DNA of 51,923 nt from contig CAMNXA010000020.1 in the NCBI GenBank assembly GCA_946566685.1, positions 1-51,923 of the forward strand, written 5' to 3'. Under the pieces are notes generated by a model, which was not told the origin of the DNA, did no database searches, and saw only the letters and a program-made list of their open reading frames with translations. The DNA is from an uncultured Lachnospiraceae bacterium (GTDB lineage: Bacteria > Bacillota > Clostridia > Lachnospirales > Lachnospiraceae). The translations under genes were made by a program, and so were the position numbers. Shown here in pieces: positions 1 to 7,512 of the stretch; position 1 is the stretch's first letter, and the number at the start of each line of letters is the position of its first letter.

Positions 1-183
1 TCTGCTTATACTATATGATATATAATATTGTTTGTCAACATATATTTCCTGTTTTTTTTCTTAAAATTCCTTAAGGAAATTAAAAGTTGTGTGATATGAA
101 TAAATGAAGACATTTCAGTTTCATTTATAAATTTCATATGATATAGTTATCATAAATACCCTATCTAATGGAAAGGATTAACG
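1..183 (+). promoter_or_regulatory. AT-rich upstream region of the MazF-like gene
   Basis: This stretch is very AT-rich and holds no gene. It contains a perfect 12-bp palindrome TTCCTTAAGGAA at 67-78. An imperfect inverted repeat pairs ATGAATAAATGAA (96-108) with TTTCATTTATAAAT (119-132). A TATGAT hexamer at 137-142 could be a -10 box, but no convincing -35 lies at the right distance. An AAAGGA ribosome site at about 172-177 precedes the ATG at 184. Inverted repeats at this place would fit autoregulation, but that is inference, and the window edge may cut off a partner gene. Confidence 0.4.
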
Positions 184-978
184 ATGAAAATACAGAAAAC
201 ATATATTTATAGATATAAAGATGGGTTAGAGACTCCTCTTTGTATATACCTATGCGATATTCAAATTAAAGATAGAATCTTAATCATGCCACTGACCGAA
301 ATCTGTTCCGGCAATGTATATAAATTATCAGTGACAAGGCAATACGCTGACTTAGATAACTATAAAGAAATAAGCAAAGATACAATTATTTCTGCATTAT
401 TTCTAAATTCAAAACCTGTAAGGGTGCCAGAATCCGATTTAAAAACCATACAGGAATATATTATCCAAAAACATATGCTAAAACTTAGCAACACCGCTAT
501 CAATATAAACATATCAACATGGCTGTTTGAGTCCATATACCAGTTTATTAACTGGAAATATCAAAAATTTCTTTTGAACTTTCAGCCATACAAAAGAAAA
601 ACAACTGTATACGAAAATGGTATATACTGGGCTTCCCTTGGCGTCAATGTTGGATCAGAACTAAATAAAAATCGTCCAGTCTTGATATGGAAAAAACGTT
701 GCAATGGTGCAAATGAGGAAAATTATTCTTATATAATCATTCCCATAACCTCGAAGCAAAAGCGCAAACAGTACTACATGAATGTTCCAATCACTATAAA
801 TGGGCAGCCGTCCTATCTACGCATAGAAGATATGCGTAGAATAAACATAAAACGTATTACCCGACCTATCTTGGACATGGAAAATAAACTAATCTTTATT
901 GACGAAAACAAGCGCAAAGAAATCATTGAAGCAATACAGAAATTTTATATTTTTGAAAACAAGCATAAAACATCTTGA
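184..978 (+). CDS. Tandem MazF/PemK-fold protein
   Basis: 264 aa. The C-terminal half (about residues 145-260) reads as a MazF/PemK endoribonuclease fold: YWASLGVNVGSE followed by NRPVLIW, a YIIIPITS strand, then a long C-terminal helix ending at IQKFY. The N-terminal half (about 5-95) shows the same order of elements in weak form: TPLCIYL, ILIMPLTE, a basic strand, and a final SDLKTIQEYI helix. It lacks the GSE..RP motif. I infer two SH3-like barrels, of which only the second keeps typical catalytic-loop residues. MazF toxins cleave mRNA and usually have about 110 aa and a small antitoxin gene next door. No antitoxin ORF is visible within the window. The gene is AT-richer than its neighbours, which suggests transfer. 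It could also be a regulatory, non-toxic PemK-like protein. Confidence 0.6.
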   Translation: MKIQKTYIYRYKDGLETPLCIYLCDIQIKDRILIMPLTEICSGNVYKLSVTRQYADLDNYKEISKDTIISALFLNSKPVRVPESDLKTIQEYIIQKHMLKLSNTAININISTWLFESIYQFINWKYQKFLLNFQPYKRKTTVYENGIYWASLGVNVGSELNKNRPVLIWKKRCNGANEENYSYIIIPITSKQKRKQYYMNVPITINGQPSYLRIEDMRRINIKRITRPILDMENKLIFIDENKRKEIIEAIQKFYIFENKHKTS

Positions 979-1001
979 CTTACATATAATTTAACTATCT
1001 C

Positions 1002-1120
1002 TTGACAAAATCTAATTCATGCTATAGCATGAAAATATGATTAGATCGTAGTGTAAACTACGCGAGGGATGTAATAAGAGAGAGTGTTATCAGGAAACTG
1101 ATGGCACTCTTTCTCTCTTA
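1002..1120 (+). ncRNA. Candidate structured small RNA with promoter-like palindrome
   Basis: Just after the MazF-like gene there is TTGACA (1002-1007) and, 17 bp later, a weak TAGCAT -10. An 18-bp perfect palindrome (1016-1033) covers this region and is nested inside ATCTAAT (1010-1016) and ATTAGAT (1040-1046). Downstream are two hairpins with GNRA-type loops: CGTAGT-GTAA-ACTACG (1047-1062) and ATCAG-GAAA-CTGAT (1089-1102). The second sits inside an AGAGAGTG/CACTCTTTCTCTCT stem (about 1076-1119). This could be a small regulatory RNA ending in a terminator, or simply a terminator for the gene before it. I do not recognise an RNA family. Confidence 0.35.
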
Positions 1121-1176
1121 GAAAACTTATCACCATAACTTAATTACTTCACTCATCCGGATCCAAGAATCAAATC

Positions 1177-1683
1177 TCATAATCCAGCCTGTTCAACTTT
1201 CTCATACGCAATCCGTGGCGACCCATCCGCCACATGAATGATCCCGCATTCGAGAAAGCCGTTCTTCCGGATCAGATGCTGCATCACATGATTATCCCTG
1301 TGCGTATCGATACGCAGATGATCAGTCTTTTGACCGCAAAATAGCACAATCCTGTCAAAAATACCATGTGCCGTTCCATCTTTCGCGATTCGGTGCAGCG
1401 TCCCGTATTCCGTGTCGGAAAGCCATGCGCCCTGTTCTATCATAGAATATGTTGGTTCCTCTCCCAGCAGGAAAGCAAATACGGCATGAATGGTGTCTGC
1501 TTCTTTCATCACATACAAGTTCCCGTCCTCAATATCACTTATCAGCAAATGTTCCGGCGGAAAATCATCTTTCCATTGACTGGCGTTGCCGGTCTCTTTC
1601 ATAAAGTTTCTGGCATAGGCATAGATTTCCAATATTCTTGGCAAATCTTTCATCTTTGCCTTAATTATATGTAATGACTGCAT
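1177..1683 (-). CDS. GNAT family N-acetyltransferase
   Basis: 168 aa, the usual size of a single-domain GNAT enzyme. These transfer an acetyl group from acetyl-CoA to an amine or amino-acid substrate in the cytoplasm. The N-terminus (IIKAKMKDLPRILEIYAYAR) is the typical first strand and helix. The C-terminal part (LRIDTHRDNHVMQHLIRKNGFLECGIIHV) matches the strand beta-5 and KNGF-containing end of the fold. The acetyl-CoA loop (Q/RxxGxG/A) is replaced by a less typical stretch around AKDGTAHGI, so the exact position is unclear. A GGAGG ribosome site lies 5 bp upstream of the ATG. It is followed on the same strand by unrelated DNA, so the substrate cannot be inferred from neighbours. Confidence 0.75.
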   Translation of the reverse strand: MQSLHIIKAKMKDLPRILEIYAYARNFMKETGNASQWKDDFPPEHLLISDIEDGNLYVMKEADTIHAVFAFLLGEEPTYSMIEQGAWLSDTEYGTLHRIAKDGTAHGIFDRIVLFCGQKTDHLRIDTHRDNHVMQHLIRKNGFLECGIIHVADGSPRIAYEKVEQAGL

Positions 1684-1695
1684 CCTTTTCCTCCA

Positions 1696-2059
1696 TCATT
1701 TCTTTTCCGGTGGGTCACAATGACACTCTCTGCATTCGGATATCAACTTTTCGACAACCACAATATCCTCCTCCAGTTCTTCTGCAATCTTCGTAATGTT
1801 CTTTCCTTTGGATAATTTCTTCTCAATCAATTCTTTAAGATGATCCTCGCGGCCTTCTTCTCGGCCTTCTTCTCGGCCTTGTTCACGCCCTTCTTCCCAT
1901 CCTTCCCGAAAAGTATTCTTCAAGTGTTTCTTCTCATCATATTCCGTCAACAACATATGCAGCACCTCCGCTTTTTCAACTAACAGGATATTCGCAAGAA
2001 TCCCCTTTTTGATACATTCGTCAATGGCTGTACCATTTCCTTTTGTTTCGTTTTCTCAT
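1696..2059 (-). pseudogene. Remnant of an Rpn-family nuclease/transposase (internal deletion)
   Basis: This is a decayed paralogue of the complete gene at 37881-38840. The first codons after ATG at 2059 (MRKRNKRKWYSH, then a stop) match the start of the intact gene (MTKRNLGKWYRHG). The sequence then jumps, in another frame, to AIDECIKKGILANILL..EVLHMLLTEYDEKKHL, which matches the C-terminal third of the intact protein. Everything between, including the nuclease core, is missing. The junction lies at a CTGTA shared by both sites in the intact gene. About 45 bp upstream of the ATG are also conserved in both copies. The C-terminal tail carries EGREEGRE repeats and is still an open frame of 89 codons (1696-1965). 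Confidence 0.85.
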
Positions 2060-2124
2060 AGATTTTCCTCCATTATACAGTTTTTTATGACTGAATACAA
2101 GGAAATCTTGAAGTATCCGATTTA

Positions 2125-2159
2125 AGTCCGGCGGCCTGATCTCTCAAAACCGCCGGACT
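2125..2159 (-). terminator. Hairpin after ptsI (probable end of PTS operon)
   Basis: A perfect 10-bp stem, AGTCCGGCGG (2125-2134) with CCGCCGGACT (2150-2159), lies 34 bp beyond the ptsI stop codon on the minus strand. The T-tract after it is short (ACTTAAATC), so termination may be only partial, but position and stem strength fit the end of the operon. Confidence 0.6.
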
Positions 2160-2192
2160 GTCTATGATAAATATTGGGGGTGCAGATATATT

Positions 2193-3806
2193 TTATACAT
2201 GCTCCCGTATTTTCTTCCTGATAGGAAGAATACAGGAAGGAGATACACTCAGTTCATCAATTCCCATTTCTATAAATTGGTCTGTGAGCTCCAAATCCGC
2301 TCCCAGTTCGCCGCAGATTCCTACCCATGCGCCGCCTTTATGACCATTTTCAATGACCATCTGTATCATATTGAGGATTGCAGGATGGTGTGCATCATAG
2401 AAATCGTCCAGCTTGGCGTTCTGTCTGTCAATGGCCAGCGTATACTGTGTCAGATCATTGGTGCCGATACTGAAAAAGTCCACTTCCTCCGCAAGCTGTC
2501 TGCTGATCATCACAGCCGCCGGCGTCTCGATCATAATGCCCAGTTCCACTTCCCCATAGGCGATCCCATTGTCCGTAAGCTCTTTTTTGACTTCTTCCAC
2601 AATCTCCTTGATACGCTTTACCTCTCTCACGGAAATGATCATCGGAAACATGATGCCGATGTTTCCATATGCACTGGCACGGTACAATGCGCGAAGCTGT
2701 GTCTTAAAAATATCAATACGCGTCAGGCAAATGCGGATTGCCCGATATCCCATGGCCGGATTATCTTCCCGTTCCAGTTTAAAATAATCTATCTGTTTAT
2801 CTGCCCCGATATCCAGTGTGCGGATAATGACTTTCTTACCTGCCATCGTTTCCGCCACACTGCGATACACTTTAAACTGCTCATCTTCTGTCGGATAATC
2901 CTCTTTTTCCAGATACAAAAACTCACTCCTGAATAACCCAATCCCGGCGGCGTCATTTTGCATAACGGACTGTAGATCGGAAATGCCGCCGATATTGGCA
3001 TAGAGCCGGATTTCTTTTCCTCCGAGCGTCACCGTCTCTTTGCCCTTTAATTCCTGTAACAGCTGTCTTTTTTCTTCTTCCTGCGCAGCTTTTTTCTCAT
3101 ATTCTGCCAATACTTCCGGATCAGGATCCACGATCAGTTCTCCCTTGAACCCGTCCACAACCGCCGTCATGCCGTCAATATCCTCGTCATAGGCAAGCCC
3201 GATCAATGCCGGTACATTCATGGTTCTTGCCAGAATTGCCGTATGGGAGTTGGAAGAACCATAACGCGTCACAAAGGAACGCACCTTACTCTTGTCCATC
3301 TGCACCGTTTCACTGGGAGAAAGGTCCTCTGCCACAATAATGGTCGGCATGTCTGTCTGTACTTCTTCCTTGTCTTCCTGGGACAATACGGAGATCAATC
3401 GCTCGGAGATATCTTTGACATCTGCCGCCCGTTCTTTCATATAGGCATCATCCATCATGGCAAACATATTGGCAAAATTATCTGCGGTAACGGCAACGGC
3501 ATACTCCGCATTGACCTGTTGTGTGCGTATGATATTCAGGATGGACTCCTGATAATCCTGATCCTGCAACATCATCTGATGGACCTCGAAGATGGCGGCA
3601 CCGGACTCTCCCACCTCCAGCAGGGCTTTGTCATATAATTTCTTAAGCTGCTCTTCTGTCTCTGACACAGCCCTTTCCATTCTTGTAATTTCCTGTTCCA
3701 CATTGTCAATATGACTGCGGAACACATTCTTTTCTTCTTTTTTCAGTATTTGTATCTGTCCGATAGCGATTCCATGAAAGACCGCTTTTCCATGATATAC
3801 TTTCAT
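2193..3806 (-). CDS. ptsI: PTS enzyme I (phosphoenolpyruvate-protein phosphotransferase)
   Basis: 537 aa, slightly shorter than the usual 570. Enzyme I takes phosphate from phosphoenolpyruvate onto a histidine and passes it to HPr in the cytoplasm. The phospho-histidine is in GSSNSHTAILARTM (His188). The C-terminal PEP-binding TIM barrel has RSEFLYLEK, RTLDIGADK, the IGTNDLTQYTLAIDR motif and the GICGELGAD active cysteine. Frame and start (ATG with upstream GGAG) are clear. The last residues are somewhat truncated relative to longer homologues. It is the last gene of an eight-gene mannose-family PTS operon, 30 bp behind ptsH; general PTS genes inside a sugar-specific operon suggest they may be dedicated to it. 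Confidence 0.97.
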   Translation of the reverse strand: MKVYHGKAVFHGIAIGQIQILKKEEKNVFRSHIDNVEQEITRMERAVSETEEQLKKLYDKALLEVGESGAAIFEVHQMMLQDQDYQESILNIIRTQQVNAEYAVAVTADNFANMFAMMDDAYMKERAADVKDISERLISVLSQEDKEEVQTDMPTIIVAEDLSPSETVQMDKSKVRSFVTRYGSSNSHTAILARTMNVPALIGLAYDEDIDGMTAVVDGFKGELIVDPDPEVLAEYEKKAAQEEEKRQLLQELKGKETVTLGGKEIRLYANIGGISDLQSVMQNDAAGIGLFRSEFLYLEKEDYPTEDEQFKVYRSVAETMAGKKVIIRTLDIGADKQIDYFKLEREDNPAMGYRAIRICLTRIDIFKTQLRALYRASAYGNIGIMFPMIISVREVKRIKEIVEEVKKELTDNGIAYGEVELGIMIETPAAVMISRQLAEEVDFFSIGTNDLTQYTLAIDRQNAKLDDFYDAHHPAILNMIQMVIENGHKGGAWVGICGELGADLELTDQFIEMGIDELSVSPSCILPIRKKIREHV

Positions 3807-3836
3807 ATCCTCACTCCATTTCCATTATCTCTGTTG

Positions 3837-4094
3837 TTATATATTTTCCGTTACAAAAGCCTCCAGCGCTGCCGCTTCCTCCTGCTCCTTATCGCCCTCA
3901 ACCATCATTTCCACTTCTTCACCACATTTGATGGCAAGACCCATGATGTTAAAGATGCGCTTGGCATCACCGGTTTTATCACCCTTCCTGATAGTGACCT
4001 TACTGCTGCACTTGGCTGCTTCCTTGACCAACAAGCCTGCCGGTCTTGCATGAAGCCCCACTTCATCTTTCACTGTAAATGTAAATTTAACCAT
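3837..4094 (-). CDS. ptsH: HPr phosphocarrier protein lacking Ser46
   Basis: 85 aa from the ATG with an AGGAG ribosome site 8 bp upstream; an in-frame TTG two codons earlier is less likely. HPr carries phosphate from enzyme I to the sugar-specific IIA. The active histidine is His15 in GLHARPAG. In Bacillus HPr, the regulatory serine that HPr kinase phosphorylates is in KSIMG. Here the aligned segment reads AKRIFNIMGL, with Arg in place of Ser. Seen in the sequence: the phosphotransfer site is intact and the regulatory site is absent. Inference: this HPr cannot act as the Ser-P co-repressor of CcpA. It lies between the HAD phosphatase (12-18 bp) and ptsI (30 bp) genes. Confidence 0.95.
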   Translation of the reverse strand: MVKFTFTVKDEVGLHARPAGLLVKEAAKCSSKVTIRKGDKTGDAKRIFNIMGLAIKCGEEVEMMVEGDKEQEEAAALEAFVTENI

Positions 4095-4112
4095 GATCAA
4101 ATCTCCTTTCTG

Positions 4113-4910
4113 TTATAGCAGATGCCTGATCGCCCAGGCAACTCCTGCCTCGTTATTCGTCTTCGTAATATAATCCGCTTTCTGCTTTAATGCCGGGATC
4201 GCGTTTCCCATGGCAACTGCTGTTCCTGCTGCCTCTAACATGGGAATATCCAATTCCTGATCACCGAAAGCCACTGTCTCTTCCACTGCGATGCTTTCTT
4301 TTGCACAAATCAATTGCAGTGCCTTTCCTTTATTCATCCCTTTCGGAAAAATTTCCAGGAAATTTTCCGAGGAACACGCCATATCCACATCTTTCCGTGC
4401 CTTCAGCACAGCGTACACTTTCTGCACGGTCGCCGGATCGGATCCTACCAGCAGTTTATTGGGCCCGGTCTGTTCACGTTCCCACTGATCGGCAAGTTCT
4501 TCCACGCTCATCACGACCGCCGCGTGGTCAATGAGCTGCTCCTCCGTCTTCACATAGGAGTCTTTTGCCGTTACGTACCACTGTTTCTCCCGGAATATCC
4601 ACAGCGGAATCTGAAATTTTTCCACTTGCTGATGAATTTCTATCATGGATTCTACAGACAGATATTCCGTATGGATGCACTGGTCCTCTTTGATAATATA
4701 AGTTCCCGCATTACAGGCCAGGATGCACGGGATTTCAAGCTGCCTGACAATCCCTTCCATTGCCGCCGGCATCCTTCCTGTAATGAAGGCAGTCTTAATG
4801 CCCTGCGCCGAGGCTCCTCTGATTGCCGCTATATCTTCCGGCGCTATCTTTTTATCATCCGACAATAACGTTCCATCCACATCAATGCACAACAACCTGT
4901 ATCTCAACAT
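4113..4910 (-). CDS. Cof-type HAD-IIB sugar-phosphate phosphatase
   Basis: 265 aa, normal size for Cof/YbiV-type HAD hydrolases, which dephosphorylate sugar phosphates and other small phosphates in the cytoplasm. Motif I is CIDVDGTLL (Asp10 nucleophile, Asp12). Motif II is the Thr in AFITGR. A C2 cap follows, and motif III/IV is the lysine of GMNKGKALQLIC and GDQELDIPMLEAAG. The ATG at 4910 has an AAGGATGG ribosome site. It sits inside the PTS operon, 30 bp after the small membrane protein gene. A role in removing excess sugar phosphate delivered by the PTS is plausible but not shown. Confidence 0.9.
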   Translation of the reverse strand: MLRYRLLCIDVDGTLLSDDKKIAPEDIAAIRGASAQGIKTAFITGRMPAAMEGIVRQLEIPCILACNAGTYIIKEDQCIHTEYLSVESMIEIHQQVEKFQIPLWIFREKQWYVTAKDSYVKTEEQLIDHAAVVMSVEELADQWEREQTGPNKLLVGSDPATVQKVYAVLKARKDVDMACSSENFLEIFPKGMNKGKALQLICAKESIAVEETVAFGDQELDIPMLEAAGTAVAMGNAIPALKQKADYITKTNNEAGVAWAIRHLL

Positions 4911-4940
4911 ACCAACCCATCCTTCCCACCAGACATCTTC

Positions 4941-5234
4941 TCAACCATGATCTCTGCCTTTCTCAATCGCGCAGATCATCTTCTCCACATTCCGCCGTCC
5001 GTTCTTTAATCCGAGATTGCAGACAGCCGCTGCGATAAATCCCATGATGATGAGAAAAATGCCAAGAATGCCCGGAACAAAGTGAGAAGGAGTATCTGAC
5101 AGAGCCGCATAGGCAACCGCCATACCAATGGCGGAGGCTGCCATGGCAAGCTTCTTCCATCCATTGATCTTCTTAAGCGCTGTCGTTTGCAGTTTCACTT
5201 CTGTCATCAAATTTTCTTTTTCCAAAGCATTCAT
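4941..5234 (-). CDS. Small membrane protein of the PTS operon (unknown function)
   Basis: 97 aa. I do not recognise the family. The protein has a charged N-terminus (about residues 1-27), a first hydrophobic segment (LAMAASAIGMAVAYAAL, about 29-45), a second one (VPGILGIFLIIMGFIAAAVCNLG, about 53-75), and a basic C-terminal tail, so a two-helix membrane protein with both ends probably cytoplasmic. The ATG has AGGAGGG 7 bp upstream. It sits 17 bp behind the IID gene and 30 bp ahead of the HAD gene, so it is made with the permease. An accessory role for the IIC/IID complex is a guess. Confidence 0.75.
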   Translation of the reverse strand: MNALEKENLMTEVKLQTTALKKINGWKKLAMAASAIGMAVAYAALSDTPSHFVPGILGIFLIIMGFIAAAVCNLGLKNGRRNVEKMICAIEKGRDHG

Positions 5235-5251
5235 GGCATACCCTCCTGTGA

Positions 5252-6085
5252 TTAATAAACCAGTCCCGGATTAAAGAATCCGACAACTACACCAACAAAG
5301 GCAACTACGACTAAGATCAGCATGACCTTGATCGGGGACATCTTTTTCTTGGCCATCAAGAACCAGCACACTACGATAAACACTGCTGTCAAAAGTCCTG
5401 GAAATACCTCGTCCAGTTTATCCTGCAAAGTCAGATAAGCTTCTCCCGCATCGTTAAACAGCTGCAGGGATGTCTTGACGCTGACCCAGGTCGCCGCAAC
5501 TGCACCGATTACGATACCGCCCAGCGTGGAAACCGATTCCCTGAGCGCTTCACCCTGGGCTCCGATCAGGAAATCCACCGCTTTTCCGCCCAGGCTGTAT
5601 CCCTTAAAGTACAGGAATTTCATGCCAAAGTAAGCAAACAGGTTCCATACGATACTATAGAAGATTGCTCCAAGAGGAGAACCGCCTGTGGACATACCAA
5701 GCGCAATACCCAGAAGGATCGGAATCACGGTTCCGACTACCAGAGAGTCTCCGATACCGGCCACCGGCCCCATCAGTCCGGCACGCAGGCTGTTGATGGT
5801 CTCATCGTCCACATCATCCGCGCCGTTTGCCCTGGCTTCTTCCAGACCGGCCGTCATACCTACGATGACTGTACCAAGCTGCGGCTCCGTATTAAAGAAA
5901 GCCGTGTAGGTATTGATCGCATTTGCCTTCTCCTCTTCATCCTGGTACAACTCTTCCACTAACGGAAGCATGGCACACAGATAGCCAAACGTCTGCATAT
6001 GTTCCTGTGAAAAACAGGTCAGGTGGCCATAATACCAATTATGGAAGGATTTCAACAACGCTTTTTTTGATAATTTCTTTTCCAT
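5252..6085 (-). CDS. PTS mannose/fructose/sorbose family IID component
   Basis: 277 aa, normal for IID, a membrane subunit found only in the mannose PTS family and forming the sugar channel with IIC. The N-terminal segment (LSKKALLKSFHNWYYGHLTCFSQEHMQTFGYLCAMLPLVEELY) and the central TINSLRAGLMGPVAGIGDSLV are characteristic of IID. At least one re-entrant region follows, then C-terminal hydrophobic segments (LLTAVFIVVCWFLMA and VMLILVVVAFVGVVVGFF). The gene starts 2 bp after the IIC stop, with its GGAGG inside the end of IIC, so the two are probably translated together. Confidence 0.95.
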   Translation of the reverse strand: MEKKLSKKALLKSFHNWYYGHLTCFSQEHMQTFGYLCAMLPLVEELYQDEEEKANAINTYTAFFNTEPQLGTVIVGMTAGLEEARANGADDVDDETINSLRAGLMGPVAGIGDSLVVGTVIPILLGIALGMSTGGSPLGAIFYSIVWNLFAYFGMKFLYFKGYSLGGKAVDFLIGAQGEALRESVSTLGGIVIGAVAATWVSVKTSLQLFNDAGEAYLTLQDKLDEVFPGLLTAVFIVVCWFLMAKKKMSPIKVMLILVVVAFVGVVVGFFNPGLVY

Positions 6086-6087
6086 GA

Positions 6088-6930
6088 TCAGATCTCCTCC
6101 TCTTCATCATCTATTGCACCGCCTGCAAGTTCCGGCTTTCTCACGGAAAGCATTTTGATCTTATAAGTAATGATAGCGAACATACCTGCCACTACCGTTG
6201 CGGATACCAGATTGATTCCCATGGATGCCGCCAATACGAAACCGAACAGGAAAGGGATAAAGTCCGTTCCATTTTTCACAATCTGCTTTAACAAAATTGC
6301 AATACCGACACAGGGAAGCAGTGCGCCGACTGTAAACAGTGTCTTCATGGCAATGCCGTCCATCGGCAGCGCTGTCTTGATCACCTCGACCACATTTGCA
6401 CCCAGCTTACACATGATCATGGTCGGAATCAATGAGCACAGTATGTGGGAGATCCAGGGTAATCCCATATCTACCAGGTACAATTTCCTATACTGTCTCT
6501 TCTCCACCGCTTTCCAGCCCATATGCTGCCAAACCAGGTTAACGGTCGCGGTACCGTAGAACAATACCGTTCCCAGCGTACCGACCATGGTGCCGAAGGA
6601 AGTGGCCAGCGCTGCGCCCTCCGCAGAGCCTGCATCCAGACCGTAACTTTTCAGCGCCACCATGGCCAGCGGGATGCCTATGTAACTGACGGCGCGCACA
6701 TCCGCTGATACGGTCCCGCCCGGTGTGACCAGTGCAATGTAGACTACCTGCATGGCACAGCCCACCAGAATACCTGTTGTAACATCCCCTAAAATAAGTC
6801 CGCACACAAGACCGCCGATCAATGGTCTTCCCAGTGTATAATTACCGATGGAAGTACCGCCCAGACCGGGCATACTTGCCAAGCATGCGAATAAACCTAA
6901 TATAATCGCCTGTATCCAACTGATTTCCAT
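6088..6930 (-). CDS. PTS mannose/fructose/sorbose family IIC component
   Basis: 280 aa. IIC is the other membrane subunit of mannose-family permeases. It has several hydrophobic helices, with the typical N-terminal pattern: a first helix, then GGTSIGNYTLGRPLIGGLVCGLILGDVTTGILVG and AMQVVYIALVTPGGTVSADV. A GGAGG site lies 7-8 bp before the ATG. The sugar cannot be deduced from sequence alone; mannose, glucose, fructose, sorbose, GalNAc and glucosamine are all known for the family. It is 71 bp downstream of IIB, the widest gap in the operon. Confidence 0.95.
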   Translation of the reverse strand: MEISWIQAIILGLFACLASMPGLGGTSIGNYTLGRPLIGGLVCGLILGDVTTGILVGCAMQVVYIALVTPGGTVSADVRAVSYIGIPLAMVALKSYGLDAGSAEGAALATSFGTMVGTLGTVLFYGTATVNLVWQHMGWKAVEKRQYRKLYLVDMGLPWISHILCSLIPTMIMCKLGANVVEVIKTALPMDGIAMKTLFTVGALLPCVGIAILLKQIVKNGTDFIPFLFGFVLAASMGINLVSATVVAGMFAIITYKIKMLSVRKPELAGGAIDDEEEEI

Positions 6931-7001
6931 GTTCTCTCCTCCTGCTTTTCTTACTATTCATTCCATGTTATGCCAACCATTTAAACTGTTCATCCACACA
7001 T

Positions 7002-7496
7002 TCAGTGAAATCCAAACTGCCCTCTGAATTTCTTCCAGTTGCCGATGGCCTCTTCCTTTAACAGTGCAAACTCCACATTATAGCCTGCATTCATGATATC
7101 CTCAAGGGCCTGCGCCTCTTCCTGCGTGATCGACTGGTTGTTACCCAGCTTTGTGGTACCCGGCCTGTCATTGCAGGGGCCGATGATCACCTCCGTAATA
7201 CCCGGTTTAAATCCCTGATCGACCAAAATCTTCTTCATATCCAGCGGATTCTTGGTGATCAGAAAATAATTATCTTTGCTGTCAAGCACTTTCTGGCACT
7301 TCTCCTTAAACTCATCCAATGACCACACAAAGGTCTTCTTACCGCTGGCGCTCTTATATGCCGCTTTCAATACGGAGTTTCCTGCCGCCGCATTGTTGAC
7401 TGCGATCAGCCCGTCACAGGGATACTCTAAAGCCCATCTTGTACATGTCTGTCCATGAATCATACGATCGTCTACTCTAATAAATGAAACTGCCAT
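7002..7496 (-). CDS. PTS mannose/fructose/sorbose family IIB component
   Basis: 164 aa, a stand-alone cytoplasmic IIB. It receives phosphate from IIA on a histidine and phosphorylates the sugar during transport. The phospho-site is His14 in the family motif RVDDRMIHGQ. The rest matches the family: DGLIAVNNAAAGN, then TKLGNNQSITQEEAQAL. Strong ribosome site (AGGAGGAATAG) before the ATG. It lies 16 bp behind the IIA gene. The four PTS parts are four separate proteins here, as in many clostridia, rather than the IIAB fusion of E. coli ManX. Confidence 0.96.
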   Translation of the reverse strand: MAVSFIRVDDRMIHGQTCTRWALEYPCDGLIAVNNAAAGNSVLKAAYKSASGKKTFVWSLDEFKEKCQKVLDSKDNYFLITKNPLDMKKILVDQGFKPGITEVIIGPCNDRPGTTKLGNNQSITQEEAQALEDIMNAGYNVEFALLKEEAIGNWKKFRGQFGFH

Positions 7497-7512
7497 TTTC
7501 TATTCCTCCTTT

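Noticed and set aside
2199..2936. Long plus-strand frame (245 codons) opposite ptsI
   Set aside because: It is a shadow of a certain enzyme I gene, has no ribosome site and has low-complexity His/Phe-rich content.
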